DNA of 7,540 nt from positions 1 to 7,540 of the forward strand of contig DATAYF010000567.1 in the NCBI GenBank assembly GCA_036272735.1. Reading direction: 5' to 3'. This DNA is from DATAYF01 sp036272735. Its GTDB lineage: Bacteria > Chloroflexota > Ktedonobacteria > Ktedonobacterales > Ktedonobacteraceae. Positions 1-5,634 of this stretch are shown here, one piece after another. Under the pieces are notes generated by a model. That model had not been told where the DNA came from. It saw nothing but the letters and a program-made list of their open reading frames with translations, and did no database searches. Each line of letters begins with the position of its first letter. Position 1 is the stretch's first letter. The translations under genes and the position numbers were made by a program.

Positions 1-871
1 CTTCTTGCAACGCATTGACGATATCGGGACTGCTGAGGTGCTTCAATGCCTCTTCAAATGGCTCGCTGTTGGTGGGAGGGTAATGACCACCTGCACCCCA
101 GACCAGCAGATGAAGTACCTGATTCTCTTTGGCCGAGAGCGCAGCCGTGAGTGTCCCGGCAGATGGGTCTCCTTCGACCATAATCGTACTCCAGTTCCAG
201 GGGGAATGAGGCGGGACGTGATAATGGCGCGTCGTATAACCTAGATTACCGCGTACCTCTTCGGCTTCTGGCAGGATATAGCCAAACTCCTCAAGCCAGG
301 AGGCAAGTCTGGAGGAGCGTCCACTGGCGTCGATCACCAGGTCGGCTTCCAACGTCGTCTGCTGCTCTTGGTGGCCGCGTTCGCGCACTATCACGCCGGT
401 GATGCGGTTCCCGGTAGGGCTCTTCAGCAGACCGATTACCTCCTGGTTAGGCAGAAAACGGACTCGGGGAAGCGCCTGGACCTGTCGACGGAGCTCCCAC
501 TCCAGCAAGGCTCTACTGCACGAGACGCCTTTGGCGGGGGATCGCCCTTGCAAACGACCGTGTCGCGTGGTGACGAGACTTTCTTTGTTCTGAGTAGAGT
601 ACGCTCCCGCTGCTAGCAAGGCATCGGTGAAGCCAGGAAACAGCCGTTGCACAATCATCTCGCCACGTGGTATCAGGCGGTGCGAGTGAAACGCCTGGGG
701 AGTTCCTGCACGCAACTGCGGTTGGTCCGGGAAGGTATCTCGATCCACCACCAGGATGTGTTCATAGGTATCTGAAAGCACACGGGCGGCGAGCAATCCG
801 GCAATGCCTCCCCCAATTACCAGCGCGTACCTTCCTTTTCCATGTGTCAAATTGGGATCATGGGTCATCAT
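1..871 (-). CDS. FAD-dependent monooxygenase (epoxidase/hydroxylase type), C-terminus beyond the window
   Basis: The minus-strand frame is open from ATG at 871 to the left edge (290 residues seen), so the gene is partial. Residues 16-32 form a Rossmann FAD-binding motif, GGGIAGLLAARVL, with G20, G22 and G25, ending in the acidic VVDRD at 41-45. Residues 176-185 read ADLVIDASGR, the second FAD contact (DG-type motif) of the PHBH-like flavoprotein class. The segment GTPQAFHSHRLIPRG followed by RLFPGF resembles flavin epoxidases and hydroxylases of secondary metabolism; this family placement is from recognition, not a search. Such enzymes use NAD(P)H and O2 to hydroxylate or epoxidise a small substrate, which cannot be named here. 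Two adjacent ATG codons are possible starts (871 or 868), with only a weak purine-rich AAAGAGA upstream. It is the last visible gene of the minus-strand group downstream of the TetR gene and looks intact as far as it can be seen. Confidence 0.88.
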   Translation of the reverse strand, partial: MMTHDPNLTHGKGRYALVIGGGIAGLLAARVLSDTYEHILVVDRDTFPDQPQLRAGTPQAFHSHRLIPRGEMIVQRLFPGFTDALLAAGAYSTQNKESLVTTRHGRLQGRSPAKGVSCSRALLEWELRRQVQALPRVRFLPNQEVIGLLKSPTGNRITGVIVRERGHQEQQTTLEADLVIDASGRSSRLASWLEEFGYILPEAEEVRGNLGYTTRHYHVPPHSPWNWSTIMVEGDPSAGTLTAALSAKENQVLHLLVWGAGGHYPPTNSEPFEEALKHLSSPDIVNALQE

Positions 872-1017
872 TATCTCTTTTCTTTTTCTCAAATTGTCTG
901 GAATCTTCTTCTTTAGCTGTGGTGTTTCTCTGAGTTCGCCTGGTTGCGCAAGAGCAAAGAGCACTCACACTGGTCGTATGAATGTCTCCTTGCCGATCCT
1001 TCTGGGAAAAGAGGGAA

Positions 1018-1506
1018 CTATCCCCACATGACAGGCAAATGAGCAGGTCCAAAGGTTGCCGTTTCGTTCGGTCGCCAGGGAACCTCCTCAGGGGGAACCG
1101 CCAGGCGAACCGTCGGCAGGCGTCGGAGCAACGTGCTCCACAGGACGCGTAACTCCATGCGCGCGATCTGTTGGCCCAGGCAGGCGTGAATGCCCCGGCC
1201 AAAGCTCACCATGGGATTGACTTCCCGATCCAAATCCACCTCTTTGGCATGAGGAAAGACCGACTCATCATGGTTGGCCGCCAGAATATCGAGCATGATG
1301 ACTTCTCCCGTGTGGATCGTTGTCCCGCTCAGCATGACGTCACTGCGCGCAATCCGTGGTCGCCCCAGACCAATCGGCGTGATCCGCAAGATTTCCTCGA
1401 TCGCTGTCGCCATGCGCGCCGGGTCATCCAGGCGCTCGGCGCTGGCGGCCCCAATCCCTGTTGCACCTCCTGCAACAATCGCCACTTTCCCTTGTAATCC
1501 TCGCAT
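1018..1506 (-). CDS. Chimeric remnant: SDR N-terminal stub fused in frame to cytochrome P450 C-terminal third
   Basis: The ORF encodes 162 residues from ATG 1506, which has AAAGGA eight bases upstream; a longer frame reaches 1539 but lacks a better site. About the first 25 residues are the start of a short-chain dehydrogenase (GKVAIVAGGATGIGAA, the NAD(P)-binding glycine motif). From about DDPARM onward the protein is a cytochrome P450 tail: EEILR is the K-helix ExxR motif, and FGRGIHACLGQQIA is the heme loop FGxGxHxCxG with the cysteine ligand present. A normal P450 is about 400 residues. This one lacks the N-terminal half and the oxygen-activating I helix, and the SDR part lacks its Ser-Tyr-Lys catalytic region, so neither activity is expected. 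The simplest reading is a deletion joining two neighbouring operon genes in frame. The frame is uninterrupted and the ribosome binding site is good, so a short heme-loop protein could still be made. Confidence 0.85.
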   Translation of the reverse strand: MRGLQGKVAIVAGGATGIGAASAERLDDPARMATAIEEILRITPIGLGRPRIARSDVMLSGTTIHTGEVIMLDILAANHDESVFPHAKEVDLDREVNPMVSFGRGIHACLGQQIARMELRVLWSTLLRRLPTVRLAVPPEEVPWRPNETATFGPAHLPVMWG

Positions 1507-1565
1507 TGATGTGTTCCTTTCTCGCATGATCTGAGACAAACGGCGATCTTCTTTCTCCCACGTGG

Positions 1566-1728
1566 TCAGGCGGCGAACCAGCCGCCATCAACGGGGAGAA
1601 TCGCTCCATTGAGATAAGATGCCAACGGCCACCACGGCGGCTCCTTCAGCCGCAAAGCGCTGTACCAGTGCACGACCGATGCCAGAAGCAGCACCGGTCA
1701 CCAGGGCAACCTGTTGTTCGAAACGCAT
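1566..1728 (-). pseudogene. Short-chain dehydrogenase/reductase with its middle deleted
   Basis: ATG at 1728 has a near-perfect Shine-Dalgarno, AAGGAGG, about eight bases upstream. The first frame reads MRFEQQVALVTGAASGIG and continues to AAEGAAVVAV, a textbook SDR start with the TGxxxGIG cofactor motif. Around 1620-1626 the homology jumps to another frame, which reads ASYLNGAILPVDGGWFAA and stops at 1566-1568. That is the typical SDR C-terminus (xxG-x-xxxVDGG). A normal SDR is about 250 residues; only about 54 codons remain. Roughly 195 residues, including the catalytic Tyr-xxx-Lys, are missing, and the two ends are out of frame. In the first frame translation ends shortly after the scar (GILSQWSDSPR then stop). 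It is clearly non-functional. It sits between the TetR gene and the SDR-P450 fusion on the same strand, consistent with one decayed operon. Confidence 0.87.
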
Positions 1729-1812
1729 ATCTTCTTCCTCCTTCTTTGGATGAATGGGGGACAACGCGAGAAAAGCCTCGAGACATCTCCCAAGCCAGCA
1801 GCGCGTGCAGGG

Positions 1813-1833
1813 TCAGAACTTGCTGTGTTGCAT
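1813..1833 (-). other. Six-codon mini-ORF (MQHSKF) with an ideal ribosome binding site
   Basis: On the minus strand, AAGGAG (1842-1847) stands eight bases before ATG at 1833, and the frame stops after six codons (MQHSKF, TGA at 1813-1815). It lies in the 178-bp gap between the TetR gene and the SDR remnant. Two readings are possible: the surviving start of another gene whose body was deleted, as happened to its downstream neighbours, or a translated leader peptide. The ribosome binding site is better than that of the TetR gene itself, which makes a purely random match less likely, but a 21-bp ORF is weak evidence. Confidence 0.3.
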
Positions 1834-1906
1834 ACCTTGTTCTCCTTCTCTGAACATGGGGCAAGACGAGACAGACTGCTCGTGGTTCTCCATTTCCAGA
1901 GTTCTT

Positions 1907-2548
1907 TTAGGTAGGAGATGGGAAGCCATCGCCACTGATCTCTGGGCTCGCTTGCCCCGTGAACAATCTCAGGAGAAACTGGGTGAGTTGCTGCGCGAGC
2001 TCATCAGGAGACCGCTCTTTTCCCAGCAGATTGCCCGCATTGATAAACGCGCCCATGATTGTGACTGATGCCATGTCCTGGTCGAGATCTTGGGGGAAGA
2101 CGCCAGCCTGGATCCCTTGGGTAAGCAGGTCTTTGGGAATCTCCAGAAACTGCATGCGCACGCGTTGCGCATAGGAGGGGTCCATGAGTTTCACCAGCCG
2201 ACGATCACGGATCACCGCAAAGAGTGGCCGATACTGGTGTTGCACATGGAGCGCCGCAGACGCGAGAGCGAGAAAAGCCTTCCGAGGATCATCGGCACCA
2301 GAAACGAGCGCCGCCCGCATTTGTGCCAGCGTGTCATCAATGACACTTTGCACAATCGCACGCAGGAGGTCTTCACGACTGGCAAAATGCCCATAGAGCG
2401 TCCCAAGGCCAAGGCCAGCCTGTGCGGCAACCTCCTGCATTTCGAGATCCAACCCATGCTCGGCGAAAACCGAGTGAGCAGCTTCCAGAATCCGCGCACG
2501 ATTGGCCACAGCATCCGTACGCTTTGATACTTTCTTTGCTTCCTCCAT
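1907..2548 (-). CDS. TetR/AcrR-family transcriptional repressor (SbtR-like)
   Basis: The protein has 213 residues, usual for TetR regulators. After a basic N-terminal tail (KKVSKRTDAVANRAR) comes helix 1 (ILEAAHSVFAEHGLD, about 20-34). The helix-turn-helix follows at about 36-57 (MQEVAAQAGLGLGTLYGHFAS), with the LGTLYGHF recognition-helix signature, then REDLLRAIV. The C-terminal helical region (ALASAALHVQHQYRPLFAVIRD) resembles the ligand and dimer domain of SbtR-like members. These proteins bind a palindromic operator as dimers and release it when a small molecule binds. ATG at 2548 has AAGGA about a dozen bases upstream. It is the promoter-proximal gene of the minus-strand oxidative gene group, so it probably represses itself and the SDR/P450/FAD genes behind it. 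The frame shows no damage, unlike its two immediate neighbours. The family call is firm; the effector is unknown. Confidence 0.95.
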   Translation of the reverse strand: MEEAKKVSKRTDAVANRARILEAAHSVFAEHGLDLEMQEVAAQAGLGLGTLYGHFASREDLLRAIVQSVIDDTLAQMRAALVSGADDPRKAFLALASAALHVQHQYRPLFAVIRDRRLVKLMDPSYAQRVRMQFLEIPKDLLTQGIQAGVFPQDLDQDMASVTIMGAFINAGNLLGKERSPDELAQQLTQFLLRLFTGQASPEISGDGFPSPT

Positions 2549-2603
2549 ACGCTTGTTCTTCCTTTGACCAGAGAGAGTCTTTTCAGAGAAATGATGGTCT
2601 TTA

Positions 2604-2639
2604 ATATAGAAACCGAAACCGAAATCGACTTCTATATTG
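2604..2639. promoter_or_regulatory. Probable TetR operator: 36-bp inverted repeat
   Basis: Perfect 9-bp arms AATATAGAA (2604-2612) and TTCTATATT (2631-2639) flank an 18-bp centre. The centre itself has a matched inner CGA/TCG pair (2615-2617 and 2626-2628) and a tandem ACCGAA ACCGAA. In all, 13 of 18 possible base pairs match. The element starts two bases downstream of the -10 box of the minus-strand promoter, so it covers the predicted start site, as expected for autorepression by the TetR protein encoded 56 bp further on. Binding itself is inferred. Confidence 0.65.
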
Positions 2640-2641
2640 GT

Positions 2642-2670
2642 AGTATAGTCATCTGGAAAGGTGATGTCAA
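2642..2670 (-). promoter_or_regulatory. Sigma-70-type promoter of the TetR operon
   Basis: On the minus strand the -35 box is TTGACA (2665-2670, perfect), the spacer is exactly 17 bp, and the -10 box is TATACT (2642-2647, five of six). The predicted start is near 2635, inside the inverted repeat, giving a leader of about 87 nt before the TetR ATG. This is one of the best promoter matches in the window. Confidence 0.8.
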
Positions 2671-2940
2671 GAGCATGTGCGTGTTTGCAGGGCTTTTTGA
2701 TATACCGGTTTTACCGTGAAAGCCTGCCGATCACCTCAGAAGGTGAGCCATGGAGATGCAGCGCCGAGGAACCGCTGGTGGATTGCTCGCCCGCTCTGGC
2801 CCTGGTCGTTGTCACCGCGGGAAATGCCATCGTCAACGATGGCGTCCCTCTGTGCCGGATGGGTGCAAGCCTCGTTGCCCGGCTGATCGGCTCGGGGCGA
2901 GCCTGATTCATCATGCCATCGAGACCTGGTGTAATGTCCT
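2671..2940. other. Gene-poor stretch between the TetR promoter and the telomere-resolvase promoter
   Basis: No convincing gene is seen. Its middle (about 2740-2910) is distinctly more GC-rich than the AT-rich promoters on either side. It carries overlapping ORFs of 60-80 codons on both strands, none with a recognisable motif or good ribosome binding site. It holds a clean hairpin: GCCATCG (2826-2832), loop TCAA, CGATGGC (2837-2843), without a following T tract. The composition suggests a leftover piece of a coding sequence, but it cannot be identified. Confidence 0.5.
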
Positions 2941-2963
2941 CTAGTCCGCCTTTACATTACTTA

Positions 2964-2992
2964 TTGACAGGAAGGCAGTAATATACTACACT
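2964..2992 (+). promoter_or_regulatory. Promoter of the telomere-resolvase-like gene
   Basis: TTGACA (2964-2969) is followed after 17 bp by TACACT (2987-2992, four of six against TATAAT). The predicted start is near 2999, leaving a leader of about 64 nt. Within the leader lies a small hairpin, GAGAAG/CTTCTC (3012-3017 and 3022-3027), and then AAAGGAG (3046-3052), ten bases before the ATG. Confidence 0.7.
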
Positions 2993-2997
2993 GCCTT
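2972..2997. promoter_or_regulatory. Operator-like inverted repeat over the -10 region
   Basis: Perfect 8-bp arms AAGGCAGT (2972-2979) and ACTGCCTT (2990-2997) flank a 10-bp centre and lie across the -10 box and most of the spacer. Binding here would block transcription of the downstream recombinase gene. Just upstream, ATTACT (2956-2961) and AGTAAT (2977-2982) form a second inverted pair around the -35 box, and GTAATGT/ACATTAC (2931-2937 and 2954-2960) a third. The binding protein is unknown; autoregulation by the recombinase is one possibility. Confidence 0.55.
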
Positions 2998-3062
2998 GTA
3001 GAAGAAATCGGGAGAAGGAAGCTTCTCTTGATCAGCAGAGGAGACAAAGGAGACGAAAGGCG

Positions 3063-4868
3063 ATGGCGACGACGGAACCGATCAAAGTGTTAGGCTATTT
3101 GCGGGAGCGCTGGTTGCAGGACGTGGAACCAGTGATGAGTCGGGCGACGATGGCGCAAGAAGCTGCCTTGCGCACGGTGTGGGAGCGAACGCTCACCTGG
3201 CTCAGGACTGAGCGTGGGTTGGAAGGAGATTCGTTGCGCAAGCCAATCACGCAACTGCGCCATTTGATTCGGGCCTTACCGGTGACAGATGAGAACAGTT
3301 GGGTGAATCCGCGCACGCATGAGCGCGAACACATTGGGTTGCGCGTCTTTAATCTCTCTGAGGGTGAATGGGTGCAGATGAATGACCGCAATCGAGCGGT
3401 GACGCAGGAGCGGTTAGATCATCAGCGACTGGTGAGCGATCCCGAGGGGATTGTGCAGCGGGCTTTACCGCTCTTGCTCTCAGAAGCATGGACGGATCTG
3501 GTGGTCGGCATTGCGCTCACGACTGGTCGCCGTTTGGCCGAGATCATGAAAACGGGGATCTTTACGGTGAAAGAGGGGTATACCGTCTGGTTCGAGGGGC
3601 AGGTGAAAGGGCAGACTCGTCTAGCCGAGCGCTATGAAATTCCAACGTTGGTGCGCTCATTCCTGGTGGTGGATGCGGTGACGAAACTGCGGCGACTGAT
3701 CGATTGCACGACCTTGGAGGTGGAACAGGTCAGTCAAAAATATAGCAATGCTGTCAATGATGCGGTCGAGCGGATCTATGGCGAGAGCATCGCAGCGAGA
3801 AATGATCGGGAAAGGATCACCGCTCATACCCTGAGAGCCGTGTATGCTTCCATCGCCGTGCTATGGTACGCACCCGATCATGTGTCTGTGGTCAATTACA
3901 AGGCGCAGATCCAGGGGCATCGGTTTATTCTGGAGCCACAGGTGGAACCGGGAACCTCGCCAGAGGAAGTTGAGCGGGTGCGACTCAATTACGCGAGCCA
4001 CGCCAACTATGCCGATTATCAGATCGCGGATGCGGAAGGCAAGCTGGATGGGCGCCAGGGGATCAAGTTAGGGTTGCCAGGGGTGACCGTGCTGGATGTG
4101 TTCAAGAAGGATATGCCAGAGCCTGTAGTTCGTCCTGTTGTGGCGAAGAGCAAGCGCAGACGCAAGAAGGAGCAGAGCGAGAATAAAACGGGCTTTTCGT
4201 CCTATCGGCCCACCGTGCAGACCCGCGCCTGGGGGGATGACCTGCGTGAGGAGATGCAGCAGCAGGTGGGGGGCAGGATCATCAAAGATGATGAGTTTCT
4301 GCGTCGGGTCTTTGTGGGCTACCTCGCCAGCCGTGGGCAAGCACGAGCTGAGGAACGGCCTGACCTGTCGTTGGAGCTCTTGGACCTTTCTGAGCACATG
4401 CGTGACGTGTTGCGCGAAGGGATGGCGCTCTCTGGGGCTCCTGATCTGTTGTCTTATCTGCTCTCAGCCGGAGAACGGGAGGCGCGTCAACTGCGCAGCC
4501 AGGCCAAACGCCATGATAACGAGCGGTATGCCGCGGTCCCGACCTCCAAGCTGGCAGGCATGAAGGCGCCCGAAGCCTCCGTGGAGCGCTTCCGCCGTGC
4601 CGTCTATGCTATCATGCAGTGGAACGAGACGCATCGTCCGCTGGAGCGGTGGTATATTACCACGCTTGCTCTGCAAAAATTGGTCGGTGGCAGCAAGGAT
4701 GCCATTAAAGCCTATCAGGATGCCCATCAGGAAGAGATCGATGCGCATCACCAGAAACTGGGGATCAGTCTCTCGTCGAATCGCAAGTCTGAAAAGATTG
4801 AAAAGACGGTCCTGGTTCCCGATGCTCCCACGGACTTTCCCTGGGGACGGTCACCCGAAGTGTCGTAG
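3063..4868 (+). CDS. Telomere resolvase (protelomerase)-like tyrosine recombinase
   Basis: The protein has 601 residues, in the size range of phage protelomerases (about 630-640). Known family members cut and rejoin a palindromic telomere site to give covalently closed hairpin ends of linear DNA. An N-terminal DNA-grasping region (1-130) precedes a tyrosine-recombinase catalytic core. TGRRLAEI contains the first active-site arginine (R156 is the best candidate). FEGQVKGQ supplies K182, followed by the family-typical YEIPTLV. HTLR gives H255 and R258, and IQGH gives H286. The nucleophilic tyrosine is probably in NYASHANYADY (Y310, Y316 or Y319); the insert between H286 and this tyrosine makes the exact residue uncertain. 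A basic linker KSKRRRKKE (363-369) leads to a C-terminal domain, whose end (about 507-575, with ERWYITTLALQKLVGGS and EEIDAHHQKLGI) looks like an added DNA-binding unit. The frame is undamaged, AAAGGAG lies ten bases before the ATG, and it appears monocistronic. A general phage or transposon integrase is the alternative. Confidence 0.8.
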   Translation: MATTEPIKVLGYLRERWLQDVEPVMSRATMAQEAALRTVWERTLTWLRTERGLEGDSLRKPITQLRHLIRALPVTDENSWVNPRTHEREHIGLRVFNLSEGEWVQMNDRNRAVTQERLDHQRLVSDPEGIVQRALPLLLSEAWTDLVVGIALTTGRRLAEIMKTGIFTVKEGYTVWFEGQVKGQTRLAERYEIPTLVRSFLVVDAVTKLRRLIDCTTLEVEQVSQKYSNAVNDAVERIYGESIAARNDRERITAHTLRAVYASIAVLWYAPDHVSVVNYKAQIQGHRFILEPQVEPGTSPEEVERVRLNYASHANYADYQIADAEGKLDGRQGIKLGLPGVTVLDVFKKDMPEPVVRPVVAKSKRRRKKEQSENKTGFSSYRPTVQTRAWGDDLREEMQQQVGGRIIKDDEFLRRVFVGYLASRGQARAEERPDLSLELLDLSEHMRDVLREGMALSGAPDLLSYLLSAGEREARQLRSQAKRHDNERYAAVPTSKLAGMKAPEASVERFRRAVYAIMQWNETHRPLERWYITTLALQKLVGGSKDAIKAYQDAHQEEIDAHHQKLGISLSSNRKSEKIEKTVLVPDAPTDFPWGRSPEVS

Positions 4869-4946
4869 TACAGCCACGTAGAAATAGCGTGGGAGGGGAG
4901 GATATGCTAGAATCTAGAGCAAACCAAAGTGAAGGAGACATCTTTC

Positions 4947-5482
4947 ATGCCCTCTCCGCAAGCAAAATCGCTTCAGGTCAGCTCCTTGCAACAGGAACTT
5001 CTGCAGCAGATAATCCACCGTACCACGAGTGCCCAGAGACTGGTCAAACGAGCTCAAATAGCCTGGGAAGCCCTCAAGGGGAGCAGTAACAGCCACATCG
5101 CTCAGCATCTGCAGATCGATGAAGAGACGGCGCGACGCTGGCGTGATCGCTGGCACGCGGCAGAATCGCGTTTACAAGCGACCGAGGAGAGCGGAAAGCA
5201 GGCATCAAAGGCAAAAGTGGCCACCTCGCCAACATGCGCGTGCGTGCGGCTTTCCTCTCCGACACCAGCCATCGCATTCGCTTCCTCTACACGCCCAAAC
5301 ATAGTTCGTGGCTCAACCAAATTGAGATCTGGTTCTCTATCCTGGTGCGGCGCTTGTTAGCTCGTGCCAGTTGGACGTCAGCCACTCACTTGCGCGAGGG
5401 AATCTTGGCATTCATTGCCTACCACAATCATCTTTCCATTGGTCCTTTTCACTGGACCTACAAAGGGCCTTCTCGCCCTTAG
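4947..5482 (+). pseudogene. IS630-family transposase with its middle deleted and a frameshift at the scar
   Basis: ATG 4947 has AAGGAG ending nine bases upstream. The first 80-odd residues are the IS630 helix-turn-helix N-terminus (AQRLVKRAQIAWEALKGSSN, then IAQHLQIDEETARRWRDRW). Near 5190-5201 the homology jumps to another frame reading GIKGKSGHLANM (from 5201). This continues to RAAFLSDTSHRIRFLYTPKH, then SSWLNQIEIWFSILVRRLL, and ends in FHWTYKGPSRP, the family's C-terminal third with the last catalytic glutamate (E, codon 5324-5326). Both catalytic aspartates and roughly 170 residues are missing compared with a full-length element of about 350 residues, so it cannot transpose by itself. 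I found no clear terminal inverted repeats between 4869-4946 or after 5482. Small dyads near the ends (CTAGA/TCTAG at 4907-4917, AAGGGC/GCCCTT at 5463-5480) are not convincing ends. Confidence 0.88.
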
Positions 5483-5560
5483 ACTCTCGTGTTGTTTCCA
5501 CCAAGCTCTACTCGTCAAAGATGGGTCATTTATCACTCCCCATTCGGCAATGGATACACT

Positions 5561-5582
5561 ATGCTTAAAAAAGAGCATTTTT
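5561..5582 (+). terminator. Weak hairpin plus T run after the transposase remnant
   Basis: ATGCT (5561-5565) and AGCAT (5574-5578) form a 5-bp stem with an A-rich loop, followed directly by a run of five T. It lies in the 152-bp gap between the transposase remnant and the propeller gene and could reduce read-through. The stem is short and AT-rich, so this is only a candidate. I see no convincing promoter for the downstream gene in the same gap. Confidence 0.3.
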
Positions 5583-5634
5583 GTAATGGAGCATCAAGGC
5601 GTGGAGGGCGCATTACACGGGGAGAATTGTCAAC

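Noticed and set aside
2090..2527. 145-codon plus-strand frame opposite the TetR gene
   Set aside because: It is the antisense shadow of a clear TetR coding sequence and shows no domain.
2661..2914. Overlapping ORFs of 60-80 codons on both strands
   Set aside because: No motif, poor ribosome binding sites, and opposing frames open over the same GC-rich DNA; not supportable as genes.
4068..4397. 109-codon minus-strand frame inside the recombinase gene
   Set aside because: Antisense shadow of the recombinase frame, no motif.
4870..4917. Small dyads CCACG/CGTGG and CTAGA/TCTAG as the left end of the IS element
   Set aside because: No matching inverted copy was found after the transposase end at 5482, so they cannot be called terminal repeats.
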